DNA from: Papilionanthe hookeriana x Papilionanthe teres
Taxonomy: Eukaryota; Streptophyta; Magnoliopsida; Asparagales; Orchidaceae
NCBI GenBank assembly: GCA_022702705.1
Contig: CM040429.1
Span: forward strand, 10,138,038-10,202,037
Direction of reading: 5' to 3'
DNA length: 64,000 bases
This document shows positions 10,565 through 23,929 of the stretch, piece after piece. The first letter of the stretch is position 1; each line of letters opens with the position of its first letter. The position numbers and the translations under genes are program-made. The notes under the pieces are model-generated. The model was not told the origin of the DNA. It was given only the letters and a program-made list of their open reading frames with translations, and made no database searches.

Positions 10565-12335
10565 AGTTACTGCATCTAATACCTCAGTAACTACAAATGT
10601 TATTTTGAATGGAACTAACTTTAATGGTTGGAAAGATATTGTATTGATCATTATCTCTTGCTTTGATCTATAACTGACATTAATAATAAAACATCTCAGT
10701 GCTACTAATCAAAATTCTACCGAGGATAAAGGAGAAATTTAGAATGGGATCACTCAAATAACACGAGTCTTATGGTCATCAGGTGAGACATTCCAAAAGT
10801 ATTTACAGACATTTTGCCTGATGAGGCTGATACAAACAATGGTTTCCTCGAGGCTATTAGGAAATTTTTTTGCCAAGAATGATAAGACTGAAGCAAGCAT
10901 GCTTTTAGCAAGCCTAACTTCAATGAGGTATCATAAGGGAATACATCATAAAAATATCCCACCTTGCTTCAAAGACACTAGAGTTGGATATTTTTGAGGA
11001 TCTTTTAGGGCATCTCATTTTGATTTCTCTAGCTACAAAATTCAGTCAATTCAAGGTCAGTTACAATTGCTAAAAGGATAAATGAAATTTTAATAAGCTC
11101 ATTCCTTATCATGTGCAAAAGGAAAGCAAGAAAAGACTTACATTGCTCATTTGACTCGATCCTCTAAGGATAATAACATGAAAAAACATAAGAATAATGA
11201 AGCTGCTAAAAGTTCAACATAAGAGAAACAATATAAAGAAGAAACTAAATAATCTGATTGTCTTTTGTGCTAATTCTGGGCATATAAAGAGGACTTGTAC
11301 CAAATATCGTGCTTGAAGAGCAAACAAATGTACACTTCTTTATTTGGTTTGTTTTGAAATTAATTTAGCCTTAGTGTCAAAACACACTAGGTAGATTGAT
11401 TCAGGTGTCACTACTCATGAAAATGTGTCTATGTAGGGTTGCATGAGCAACCAAAAGTTAATATATACCAAAGGATTTATCTATTATGTGGGTGATGGTA
11501 AAATGATTTAAGTTGAAACTGTAAAGCATTTTAAATTATTATTATTTGCTGGCTATTATTTAGATTTAAGAGACACATTTATTGTATAGTCATTTTGACA
11601 AAATTTAGTTTTTATTTCTGCTTTGGATAAATTTGGATACACTTGTTCATTTGGAAATAGTCAGTTCAGTCTTTCTTTAAATTCAAATGTTGTTGTTATT
11701 GGTTATTTATGCCAACAAGACAATTTATACATGCTCAAAATGGTTACTTCTTAGGGTAAAGCCTTGCATGTTAATACTCGCAGCATAAAATAAAACCTAT
11801 CTGATAATAACTCAGCTATTACAGTATAATTGATTAGGTCATGTTTCAAGGAAAATAATGGAAAAGTGTGGGTATGATGAAATTCTTGATTTCCTTGACT
11901 TCATAGATTTTGAAGAATGTGTTGAATGTATTAAAGCAAAACAAACCAATAAGAGAGGACAAAGTGCCAATAGAGCTTCAGATGTCTTAAAATTGATATA
12001 TACGAATATTTATGGATCATTTCCTATAGTTTCAAGAAGTGTTTTAACAATAATTTATATCATTCATAGATGATTTCTCTTGATATGGATACTTGTATCT
12101 CATTCATATAAAATCACAATCATCAGGCATATTCAAATCATACAAGGTTGATGTTGAGCTTCAACTCAACAAATAATTAAAGGTGATAGATCTGACTGTT
12201 GTGGTGAATACTAAAGTAGATATGACAATTGAGGTGAGCAACATCCTTGGCCATTAGCCAAATACCTAGAGAAATCTAGGATAATCTCTCAATATACAAT
12301 GCTAGAATCACCTAACATGCATAGTGTTGCTAACT
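10565..12335 (+). pseudogene. Ty1/copia gag-protease-integrase remnant
   Basis: Domain wording occurs in the right order but with many stops and frame changes. Gag start: VILNGTNFNGWKDI (about 10595-10640). Gag core: AKNDKTEASMLLASLTSMRY (about 10870-10930). Zinc knuckle, first Cys lost: CANSGHIKRTC (about 11265-11300). Aspartic protease: IDSGVTTHE, with D-S-G at 11398-11406. GAG-pre-integrase: LGHVSRKIMEKCGYDEILD and CVEC (about 11838-11935). Integrase fragments: YTNIYGSFP, then GDRSDCCGEY and SQYTMLESPN (12180-12330). The RT and RNase H part is missing; the element is cut at about 12335. It once belonged with the LTR at 8980. Confidence 0.85.
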
Positions 12336-12452
12336 TAATAAAGAGAGAACTTATTCTTCTGCTCCCAAAATCCATCTTCTTCATCTTCATTAACTTCTTG
12401 TTCCCCATTTCCTTCTTCTTCCTCCATCACTTTTCTTGAGTGTATGAGAAGA

Positions 12453-12700
12453 TCCTCTTAAGGAAAATCTTTGCTAGCAAGGGAGCAAAGTGTCTACTCT
12501 CCTACACTAAAGGAGAGCTTTATCCTAGCTTGGGGAAGAATCTCCAAAGCACCACATAAACTTCTATAGAACTTGGAACTTCATCAAAATCTTTTCGGAC
12601 TCTCCTTTTAAAGGAGAGTTCCGTCGTTCGTTGGAGAAGGAGTGGAGAGGACCTTGTCGAAGCTTCATCGGAATGTCATCATTTCTCCTACCACTGGGAG
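12453..12700 (+). repeat. Series of four TCCT/AGGA stem-loops
   Basis: Stem-loops: TCCT-ctta-AGGA (12453-12464); CTCTCCT-acactaa-AGGAGAG (12496-12516); ACTCTCCTTT-t-AAAGGAGAGT (12599-12619); TCTCCtaccactgGGAGA (about 12682-12699). In each of the last three the 3' arm is followed by (C/T)TT. Loops differ but the arms are kept. Confidence 0.6.
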
Positions 12701-13057
12701 AGCTTCATATTACGAGAATAAACCCGACATCACACACCACATTGGTGAGATTCTCAAAACTCCTCATTTTCTTTTATAGCTAGCCCTAGGACTAGATTTG
12801 ATTAGGTATTGTGGGTTCGGTGGCCCACACGAGGCGAGTTGTCTAGCCGACACTAGTTAACACAACAACACACCTTTGGATTGGCCATTCATTTTCAAGA
12901 GGAAGCCCTAGGTTAGAAAGATTTCAGTGAACACATTCCTAACGAATCCAAGAGTTTCCCTTGTGATCCTTAATCTATAACTAAGCAGGTAAGAATCCTA
13001 CTTTCCCCTTACTGTGGTATTTCTAGCCATCCTTGGAGGGGTTGGGATATTTGGAAT

Positions 13058-13100
13058 TTTGTGAAGTGAGAAAAGCTTTGTAGCTAGCTCACTTTGTAAA
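13058..13100 (+). other. Hairpin 1 of a tandem pair
   Basis: The left arm TTTGTGAAGTGAG (13058-13070) pairs with the right arm CTCACTTTGTAAA (13088-13100) over 13 positions if three G.U pairs are allowed. The loop is AAAAGCTTTGTAGCTAG. Confidence 0.65.
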
Positions 13101-13111
13101 ATCACGAGGAT

Positions 13112-13152
13112 TTGTGGAATGGGAAAAGCTTTATAGCTAGTCCATTCCACAA
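13112..13152 (+). other. Hairpin 2 of a tandem pair
   Basis: TTGTGGAATGG (13112-13122) pairs perfectly with CCATTCCACAA (13142-13152), 11 bp. The loop GAAAAGCTTTATAGCTAGT is nearly the same as in hairpin 1, but the arm sequences differ. Confidence 0.7.
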
Positions 13153-13384
13153 CATTGTGGAGAGTTTCCTTTTGGAAATTCAAAGTTTTCTCACACGCCT
13201 TTCTAAAGCAGGAGGCAACTATGCAGCATATCCATGTGTTAAACCCTTTGTACCAATGAAGGGTCATTACGACAGGTTCAATGTTTTCGACGAGTGTTTT
13301 GGGTTGGATTTCATAGATGTGTTCATTTGTTATATTATTGAATGTGAATGATGTTACATATTGTATGCGTGATCACGTGAGAAC

Positions 13385-14340
13385 TTATGTTCAATCAGCC
13401 GTCCAACACAATCGACCGATTAATTTAGGTCTAATCGATGCCCTACCTGATTGACTAATTTTCTTAGCTCGATCGGTCGCTTGGCTGATAGCCTGATCAT
13501 TTGAGTTTGATTGACTAAACTAGTTCGATCACGCGCTTTGGGTCTCATCAACCAACCCTATTGAATTTTTTTTCTGGATTGATTGGTCTTCGTGGCCTGA
13601 TCGCCCGATCATTTGGGTTTGACCGACCACACCGACTCGATCACATGCTTTGGGTCTGTATGGCCAGATTAACTTATTTTTCCGGCTCGATCGATCGCCC
13701 CGCCCCGATTGCCTGATCATTGGGTTTTGATTGACCACACTTGTTTGATCTCCCTTTTTGGGTCGATCGGCCTTCCCGGTCCAATCGACTTATTTTCTAG
13801 GCTCAATCAGCTGCCGCCGCCCGATTGATTGATCTTTTGGGTTTGATCAATCACACCAATTCAATTACCAACTATGGGCAATATATGCCTTTCCGGCCTG
13901 GTTGACTTAATTTTTCGCGATCGATCAACCACCCCAACTAGATCGCCTTATCTTTTGGATTTGATTGAACCACCGGTTTGATCACCCGCTTTGGGTCCAA
14001 TCAGCCGTCCCGACACGGTTGACTTATTTTCTATGCTTGATCGTCCGACCATGCCCTATCGCCCGCTTCTTTAGGTGTGATTGCTCTACCTTGGCCTATC
14101 ACCTAATTATTGTCAATCACTGATTTTGGGTGCGATCAGCCACCTCCTGTCGATCACCTGCTTTAGGTGTGATCGTACGTCCCACGTCAATCACCCACTT
14201 TGGGTTCGATCGATCGCTTCGATTCAATCATCCACCTTGGATCTGATCGGTCATACAGAGCCAATCACCTACTCTTTTGCGTCTGATCGATCTTCTCGAA
14301 TTGATCAACCTATCCTTTCGATTTCAACAACATTCATGGC
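13385..14340 (+). repeat. GATC-rich satellite-like tandem block
   Basis: The phrase GATCATTTGGGTTTGA-TTGAC recurs at about 13495, 13607, 13715, 13831, 13949 and 14066, a period of 108-118 bp. From about 14100 the repeat shortens to a 52-58 bp sub-unit ('atcacc-cactttgggttcgatcg'). Unit identity is low to moderate. The open frame 14081-14509 is a by-product of the repeat. Confidence 0.7.
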
Positions 14341-17300
14341 CCGGTCAACCAATCATTTGCATACTTGTATGCTTTCTTGCATGTTGCATTTTTTTCTTTA
14401 CATGTGTTTGGAAAATTATTTTGACTCGATACCTATGATTTATTTCATTACATGTAAAATATTTTTCTCTTGTATGCTTTGCAAGTGGCATGTCTGGTTG
14501 TCTCTTTGAGCATTTTTGCTTGTGGTCTCTTTAAGCGCCCACCCTTGTAAGTGACTTTCCCGCAGATGATTTTGTATGAAAGAGGGCGAACACTTGCAAA
14601 CGTAGGAAGGAGTTGTCTCACATGTATAGGCCTCGTTCCCTACGACACTGTCCAAAGTGTTGTGGGCTATTTAACATCATGTTGAATACAAGTTATGCTT
14701 CACAGCCACTGCTCATGTGGGGTACAATGTTTGTCCACCTAAGTATGTGATTCTCACCCTTGTGGATCATATGACTTAGAATGTTTGGAACTTTGCATCT
14801 GTTCTGTCATATGATTCCCTACAAACACGTACTTAAGCCTGGACTCATTCCTGTTCGGCTCGTTTACACCCCTAGATGCAACCAAAAATAATATCATTCG
14901 TGTATGTTGAGTCACATAGTGGGGCATCTATTTTTCAGTTATGTGAGCATTTAGGTTGCCTCTCGAGCGAGGTGTAATCTCCCCTAAGGTATCTTGTACC
15001 TAATTCACCCTATTTGTGTGTTTCAGGTGAGTGCAGCATTTTGCATTTACACTGCATGTCAAACAATTTTGTCACTGAGCATATGTCACCATAAGCTTCT
15101 GATGGGTGATATGTCATTTTCGAGATAGCTAGCTCATCTAGCTCTAGCGTATCTCATATATCCTCAGCTTGAATCATAATCACATCGTATACGATCTTGT
15201 TGAGATACCTCAATTATACATATATAGTCATTTTATCTAATATGGCTGAAATTCTATATAACCATATGTTGCTTTGTTCATGTTCGATCGTTTACCTCTT
15301 ATGATCATGCCGAATAAGCAAGCCATATGTGTTAGTACATATGATTGGACACAAGTGTCCTTCTAGCATGACACTCACATTTGAAAATCCATTTTGTGTT
15401 CTATTTGATCACATTCACCTTGATAAGAAGTCACACCAGGTTTAACCTCTTAGCATGTCATTCATAATCGCTCACACCTCGATAGAGTGATCGCGAAACA
15501 CTGTCACATTACATTTTTTCATGTACATTACCTAAGATGAGTGACTCATTATTGGTCGGATGCCTTAATAAGCATTGCTCGAGAGGTTATCTCAATGAGA
15601 GATGCAAATTATCACATCATGATTAGCATGCTTATGTTTTTGCTAAGGTTCCAAGAGGTCTACCATGTGCCACTTAGGCTTTTCTTTCTTTAGAACTTAT
15701 TTAAAAAAATAAAAAATGTATTTTTATTATTAAATTTATCATATTTTTGAAATCTTTTTGAAATTAATGCATTCATAGCTTATTTCGTACATAAGGTCAA
15801 ATCATTAAAGCTTCTGTTTGGAAAAAAAATATCACATTTAGTGGCATGTATTAGAAATCTTAGATGGGGCCAGGGACAACAACCCCATCAAAAACATACA
15901 CCAAACTTAGCCACACTCTCACACATACTTAGAAGTTTGTGCAAGGACACCTTGTTTTAAATGCTTGCTAGAATATGGTAGGGTTTGATTAGGTTTTTCA
16001 TTTGTCCTGGCTATTGTTCTTTGGTGTGCGCCTTAGCCAAACGTTTTTGTGTGATACATTTGTGTGTTTACTATGTTTAAGATATATGCATTAATATATT
16101 AGGGCTTACTTGGAGCCATGTCTAATAGGGAGAAGTTGATTTGAGCTAACCTTATTTATGCAAGTGTTGTCTAGTTCTCCTCTTGCTGACCTTGTTCACT
16201 GTGTTGCATGTTGATTCATTTGTGCTAATCTTTTTTTATTGCACGTCAAAATTTTCTTTTGGACTTTATTATGTATTTTTTAGTCCTAAGGATCAAGTCT
16301 ATATCAAAAATGAGATATTGGCACAGAATCCAAGGTACTTGATGCGTGGAACCGCGTGACAGGGACCAGGAGCAGTAGCATATGTCTTTTGCCTTAATTC
16401 TATTTTTTTCACTCTTGTATAGAACTAGTATATGCAAAGCCTTACTGCCTCTTTTATTTTTGTGGGTATGTTGCTAACCCAACGACATCTGTCTTTTTAT
16501 TATTTATTCATATGACTTCTTTATTTTATGATGTGTGTTGAATTCTTGCTTTCTTGGACTGCGGTTTATCTGGGAAGCTCATCAAATATAACTTAGGTTC
16601 TTTAGGGCTAGAAAAGATGTTTCTATAAAGATATAATAAAAGGTGAAGATTAATCAAAATTAAAATTTAAAATAATATAATTTTAAAATCATCATTTACT
16701 TTTCTGCATAGTCTTCGAGCTAGTTTTAAAATGAATTAGCATGAATAGCTATCACCCGTGTCATACTTAATAACCTTATATTAGTGTTTGACTAGATAAT
16801 TGCTTCATTCTACATATCTGAAGAGGACTCCTTATACCTCTTCAATCCGACTTGCCAAGCAAATCTTTCCATCTTAATGGTTTTCTAGAGCGCTTAGAGT
16901 GTTAGAGGCTCCTCAACCTAGACGAGACATAAGTCCTCTATGAGGTGGTTTCAGCTTTATAGTTAGACCTCTCTTTTCTCTTCATTCCAAAAGCATCCTT
17001 TCCACTTTCTTGACGTGTATAGGTCCCTCTTCTATGAATTATAATCACGTAGGGTTATAAAGCTTTATATGCCTCTTTCCTCTAAATTTTGGGCTATCGA
17101 GGTTCCTTGGATAACATAAGACATGGATTGCTGACAAGGGGTCTCAGGTCAGGCTGGGTCGATTGCCTTCACAATCAAGTAGATCTAGGTCTTTAGAGCT
17201 TGGTATGATGGATCGATGGAGTCCTGACCCAACTATCTCTACCGGATTAAAATATTCTTTTTAATTTGCTAGTAAACCCCTTTGAGCCCTGTCTTCCCTT

Positions 17301-18129
17301 TGACACTTTGTTGATGTTGCCTCGTCGACCCCGATCGCCAACAGGCCACGACCTGTTTGGGATACGATGATTCACTTTCAGCCCTTATGACTCGACAAGC
17401 TTTGAAGCATAGGAATGTTCCTGTCGAGACAACCAGATTGTTTTCTAGGCCTCGTTTGCCAACATGTCACCGTTCATTTGAAAATGTGAGGGATTCACTT
17501 TCTCCATTTTGGCTTGGTATAAGCTTTTAAAAAACAGAGTTTCTCCTAATGACGATGAACATTTCTTTGATATACTTATTTCACTAGCTAACACAAATAT
17601 CAAGCAAGGTTCTTATTATCAAAATTATTCTTGGGTATTCCCTAAGATGTAATTAACTAAAGGGACACGTTTCTTTGAGAGTTACTCTTGACCCAAGAAC
17701 AAAATATATAATTTTGATTTTCTTTTTATATGGGTTGCTTATATAGGGAACTTATTCGTGAATATATTCTTCAAGATGTTTTTATTTGATCTTATTTTAG
17801 GCATACACTTTTGGCCTATCACACAAGAATAATCTTGCATAAGTTCTCCACGATCTTTTTAATTTAACTTGTTTGCCTACTTTTGTTTTATTTTCTCCTC
17901 TTACAAGTTCTCTTCTTTCTCTAAATCATTCTCTCATGATTCAAGAAAGAGGGCCATTTTAGAAAGAGAATTATAAGACGGTAATGAAAAAAGCTAGTGG
18001 CTTTGATTTCAAAAAGAATATATATATATATATATATTGTTAAGAATGCTCAATTAGTCATCCAAAAAATTGAAGTTTAATGACATGGAATCCCATAAAA
18101 TCACAAAATAACTCTTACAACTATGAAAA
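14341..18129. other. Unassigned repeat-like DNA
   Basis: No gene is supported. At 14840-14876 a 'gttcggctcgtttacacccctag' end matches MITE family M1. From 14500 to 15650 the composition and lack of stops in short stretches suggest LTR-type DNA, but I found no LTR ends. Segment 17100-17550 is GC-richer and also unassigned. A short (TA)n lies at 18019-18037. Confidence 0.35.
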
Positions 18130-18649
18130 TTAAGAGCGTAATTTCATGATAAACTTTATGCGTGACTGTAGAGTGATAAATTGTCATCTTGGCACTGTAA
18201 GAAAAGTCAACTTACATTCAAGTAATTAAAAAGATGTAGGAGGATACACCTCAACATTTTACTTCTAAATCTTAAAATGGGAAAAAAACAATGAGTCTAG
18301 CCTAGTTAAAATAATCCACTATGAATAGTGAGTACATAGTCCACTCTTCTCATAAGTTAAAGAAGATTGAGTTAAAAAGTTGATTATTGTAAATGTATAA
18401 CATTAGTTCATTGATAATAGTTGTAGTCTAGTTGTAATGAATGAGTTTCTTAGTGATAGAAAACTACAAGAACCGTAGTTTATTGTTATAGAGATACTAG
18501 TCCACTGTGAATATTGTAGATGGTGGTCGTAGGACCAGGTTACTGCATAGGATGTATTTGAAAGAACTAGCAAAATTTGTCCATGTGGATATTAATGATT
18601 GTTTTATGAGTGTTAATTGGCTATATATGTCGCAATAGCAAGCTTCAAG

Positions 18650-18975
18650 AGCTGAGAGCCACGTAGGTCATAATTGGTCACATAGGGCGTAGTGGTGAGT
18701 TGTGTTGATGTCCGTAGGCCATTGAGTATGGAGTCAAGATCGCACGAGTTGTAGTCCACGTAGGTTGCAGTGGGTCATTTAGGTTTTAGAGGTAAATTGT
18801 GATGACCATATGTCATAGAGGCCAAAGTCGAAAGCTGCACAAGCTGTGGACTAAGTAGGTCGTAGTTTGTCACTTATGTCATAGTGGTGAGCTGTGATGA
18901 CGTTTCCATATTTTAGAGGTTAGATTCGAAAGCTGCACGACTTATGCACCACTTAGGCAGTGGTTGGTAATGTAG
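18650..18975 (+). repeat. 96-bp tandem array inside LTR copy C
   Basis: The word GTAGGT(C/T)G(C/T)AG-TGGTCA recurs at 18663, 18760, 18855 and, degraded, at 18952. Spacings are 95-97. This array accounts for part of the extra LTR length. Confidence 0.65.
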
Positions 18976-19035
18976 ATTAGAGTGGTGGGCTGTAAGGAGA
19001 GAGTGCTTTAAGAGCCTGGAGAAAATCACTGTCCT

Positions 19036-19170
19036 TTGTGTGCATTATTACACCGCCTTCTGGAGACATCATTGCATCGTATGTGGTGCATTGTTACACT
19101 ATCATCGGGGTGTATTGTTGCACCGTATTTGCAGTACATTATTACATCGTCGTTGGAAAGCGTTTGCACC
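19036..19170 (+). repeat. Short degenerate repeat 'gcattattacaccg'
   Basis: GCATTATTACACCGCC, GCATTGTTACACTATC, GTATTGTTGCACCGTA and ACATTATTACATCGTC recur every 28-46 bases inside LTR copy C. Confidence 0.5.
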
Positions 19171-19905
19171 ATAGGTGAGGTGTGTTATAATGCAAGATGT
19201 CTCATTACTCTGCAATGTATGCCATGATTTTGTAGTGCATATCGTGATTCTACAAGGAGTTTCATTGAAACAAGTCGGGGTGGCTAACGACGGTTAGCGA
19301 TGGTCGACAGTGGTCAATAGCTATAGGAGTAGGAGGTATTCACCAGATCTGCAGAGCATAAGCGATGTTGGACTTTGGCTCCTCTTTTAAGCCTCAGTCG
19401 TCTTCTGGCTCAAGGTCTCCCCTTTCTCTTAAGAGGAGAGTATGATCCTATTTATAGAGTCTGAGAAAGGCCTCTTTGCAAATAAGGAAGGAATTTATAC
19501 AACTTCATCAGACAGCTCAGAGAGATTCACTCAATTGAACGACATTCGTTGAACATTTGTGTACCTTATTGATATCAAAATTGAGTGATCTTGAGCTTGT
19601 TAGATTCTTTTCCTGAGACACTCGATTTGATTAAAAGCTTGTTCGATTTGAAATCTATTGGATCATCCAATTATACACTGGGAGCTTCTAAAAATGGTAT
19701 CAACGGTTTGTTTTGAGTCGAATTAGACCAAATTTTATACCGTTGGGTCTGGCCGTCTACCCGATCAGTTTAACCATAAGTTTACTGAAATCAGAAGTCT
19801 AGATGAATTTTAAGTGATGTTTAAACATTTTGTTTAAAAAATACTTTAAGATTCATGTCATGCTCTGAAATTCATTTTAGATGAAAAAAAAAATTATCGC
19901 CGGCA

Positions 19906-21072
19906 TGTCCAAATTGAATTCCAAATATTTCAAATTTTAAAAAATTAATGAAACCTTCTAGCATTATCTTACCAAAATATAGAAGTCAACATGTCCCTAA
20001 AGTCCAAATGGCATGTATAAAATTTTCATAAAATTTGTACGTTTTGTAGAGGTTGTCAGAAGGTAGATTAGCGTAGATAACCCTCAGAGGAGTGCAAGGG
20101 AGGATTAGGTTTGCAGCGGTGGTTAGGACTTGTGGGCGGTTTGGTCATCTAACGGCGGATTCACTCCACCTACCTTTCCTATTCTTAACTTTTCTCTTGT
20201 TGGTGACTTCACCGTCATCAGCACGTTGTGATTAGGTGTTCAGTCCTACTCTGATTCTCGAATTGTTGTTTTCCGTAGCTAATTTTACATTCTTACCACC
20301 CAGCTTCTACTCAATTACATATGTAATATCGAAAAGTTTATTACTGTATATTATGTTTAGGGGCCGTTTATATTTCTAGCTCAAAAAAATGTGTTCGTGT
20401 TTGGCTCATTTACTTAGCGAGCCAATCATGAGCTGTTCACGTACAAAGAGTTGTTTTTTGACAACCCTAATCACGTACTCATAAGATGTTAAGGAGTCAT
20501 TTTGACAGCCCTAAACAAGAGTTTTTTAACAAGCCAAAACGAGCAAAACACGAGTTTTTTAATGAGTCGAACACGAGCTGCTCGCGAACAACGAGTCTTT
20601 TTGACAGCCCTAATTATGTTCTACATACATCTTAAATCTTACCAATTTCATATATAAAAAAAATGATTAATGAAACTTCAAATGAAATTGAATTGAAAAA
20701 TTGAAGGAAAAAAAAAAAAGAAGAAAAGATTGAAATCATAATTGAATTATAAATCTTATTGGATAATATGGTAAATACACCCCCAATAAGTGGAGTTATT
20801 CTTTAAAGATCCCAAGCTTAGCAGCCTTGTCTTTTCTATTGTTCTTCTTTTTCCAATTGGAGTCTTATTCTTCCAAAAACAATGCAATAAACTAGAGATA
20901 ATAGCACCACTAATTGTGTCACTTTGATGCCTCTGACTTTCTTTTTTAATGTTTTTTGGGGGAATTTATTGATGCCTCTGATCACAATGGACAACAAGCA
21001 TTATAATAATAAGAAGCAAAGTAAAGTTTATTTTAAATTTAATCAATATTATCGGCGCATAGGTAAGTTTAA
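19906..21072. other. Intergenic DNA with MITE family M1 pieces
   Basis: No gene. A region at about 20359-20610 carries 'ctcgtgtt' motifs and three copies of TTTTTGACA(G/A)CCCTAA, the end motif of family M1. It looks like two nested or tandem M1 elements. The rest is AT-rich. Confidence 0.45.
20359..20610. mobile_element. MITE family M1, compound copy
   Basis: It begins AGGGGCCGTTTATA and ends TTTTGACAGCCCTAAT, with internal ends (ACAACCCTAATC at about 20462 and TTTTGACAGCCCTAAAC at about 20500). It shares the 'ctcgttcgtgttcggctc' core seen at 31748, 32093 and 33229. Confidence 0.5.
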
Positions 21073-21307
21073 GTGCTTGTTTGAGATCAATTTTATTTTT
21101 ATTTTTTCTACTTTAAAAGTATTTTTTACATGTTTTATTTTTTAAAATAAATTAAACATATTTTTGAAAATATTTAAAATAAAATTTTAAGCATTTTGAA
21201 TATTTTTAAAAACAACTGTATCTTGATCAAAGATGTTGAACATATTTTATTTCAGATCAATACATAAACAAATAGAATAAAAAAAAAAAGCGATCCCAAA
21301 TGACCCA
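21073..21307. mobile_element. MITE family M2, copy a
   Basis: The left end GTGCTTGTTTGAGATCAA and the right end GCGATCCCAAATGACCCA are imperfect inverted repeats. The interior is AT-rich and non-coding, about 235 bp. Other copies are at 38429, 43508 and 58554. Confidence 0.55.
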
Positions 21308-22186
21308 TAGGATTTCAAATTAATAGTAGTGGTTATGGAGTAGAATTTGAATAATGATGTAAATAAACTTGTGAGTCAAATCACTAAGAAGTCCTCATCA
21401 TGAAAATTAATGGTGACCTCCATCCCTGAAGATATTACGAGAAAGATTTGGTCAAAATGACTGATTGTAGATGATCCATGCAAGAAAACTTATCCTTTGA
21501 TACAAAAGCCGAGGGCATGCTTGTCGAACATGCCCTGAATAATGGAGTCAAATAAGGATTCTAATACTTCAAACTTTCAAAGTATTTTATCATTAAAAAA
21601 TGAGCTGAATGCTACATTTCTGAAGGAGGTAGAAATAGCAAGAGCTTTATCTGATACATAGATGAAGGCTAAATATGTGAGACATATTTATTGCGGAAGA
21701 CCACGAATTTTTGTTCCTACTATTTGAAGCAATATTAATGCATCAATGAAGCTGTAGAAGTGGTGGTTTCGCCAATTGTACTTTTTATTTTCTAATAATG
21801 AAGTGAAGCACATTTCACATTACCTCATTGAAAATGATCTTCTAGCAAAGATTATTTTTTTTTTCCTTAATTGTGATAAAGGTCAACTTTCTTTTAGTAT
21901 TACAAATTATTTAGTATTAATTGATTAATTCTAATTATAAGTCTGTTATTTAAAATATTCAGTTGATTATGAATATTTTAATTATATGATCCAATTATTT
22001 ATAAGCTCATTTAATTTAGAAGACAAGACTGCTATGTGCAAGAAGCTTGAAGAAGAGTTTGTAACATAGTTTAAATTGCATGTAATTAATGTTAACCACG
22101 CACATAACTTTTAGGTTAAATTAAATAAAAACATGTGCTTGTTGATGTATGAAATAACTTCATGATCAGAGTAATGAAATTATGAA
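21308..22186 (+). pseudogene. Decayed DNA flanking CACTA fragment
   Basis: Short coding-like phrases are seen (around 21340-21760), but no domain can be named. By position it may be the upstream part of the transposase gene whose DUF4216-like part follows. Confidence 0.3.
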
Positions 22187-23885
<1,699 letters not shown>

Positions 23886-23929
23886 AAGAAATACCAATGT
23901 TGGATGTTGGATGTTGCTAATATACTTTC

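Larger units (their letters stand above)
12336..13380 (+). mobile_element. Hairpin-rich retroelement leader-like segment
   Basis: No coding signal. The segment carries repeated stem-loops of the type TCTCCT...AGGAGA (at 12453, 12496, 12599 and 12682) and two further hairpins at 13058-13152. It also has a T/C-rich 'cttcttcatcttc' lead at 12355-12430. It sits between the truncated copia and a satellite-like block. I interpret it as part of an LTR or leader of another retroelement, without proof. Confidence 0.35.
18130..19905 (-). mobile_element. LTR family 1, solo copy C (expanded)
   Basis: Read on the minus strand it starts near TGCCGGCGATAA at 19905, has a TATA box (CTATAAATAGGATC, about 19459-19446) and a CTCTCC...GGGGAG hairpin (19440-19417). 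It then has the CATAGTGGATTATTTTAACTAGGCTAGAC block (about 18330-18290). Other copies are 0.9-1.3 kb; this one is about 1.75 kb because of internal tandem arrays. No coding sequence is attached, so it looks like a solo LTR. Confidence 0.6.

Noticed and set aside
14081..14509. 142-residue ORF
   Set aside because: It lies in the GATC-rich satellite; wording repeats (LGAISHLL, RSTNHLH) and no domain is seen.
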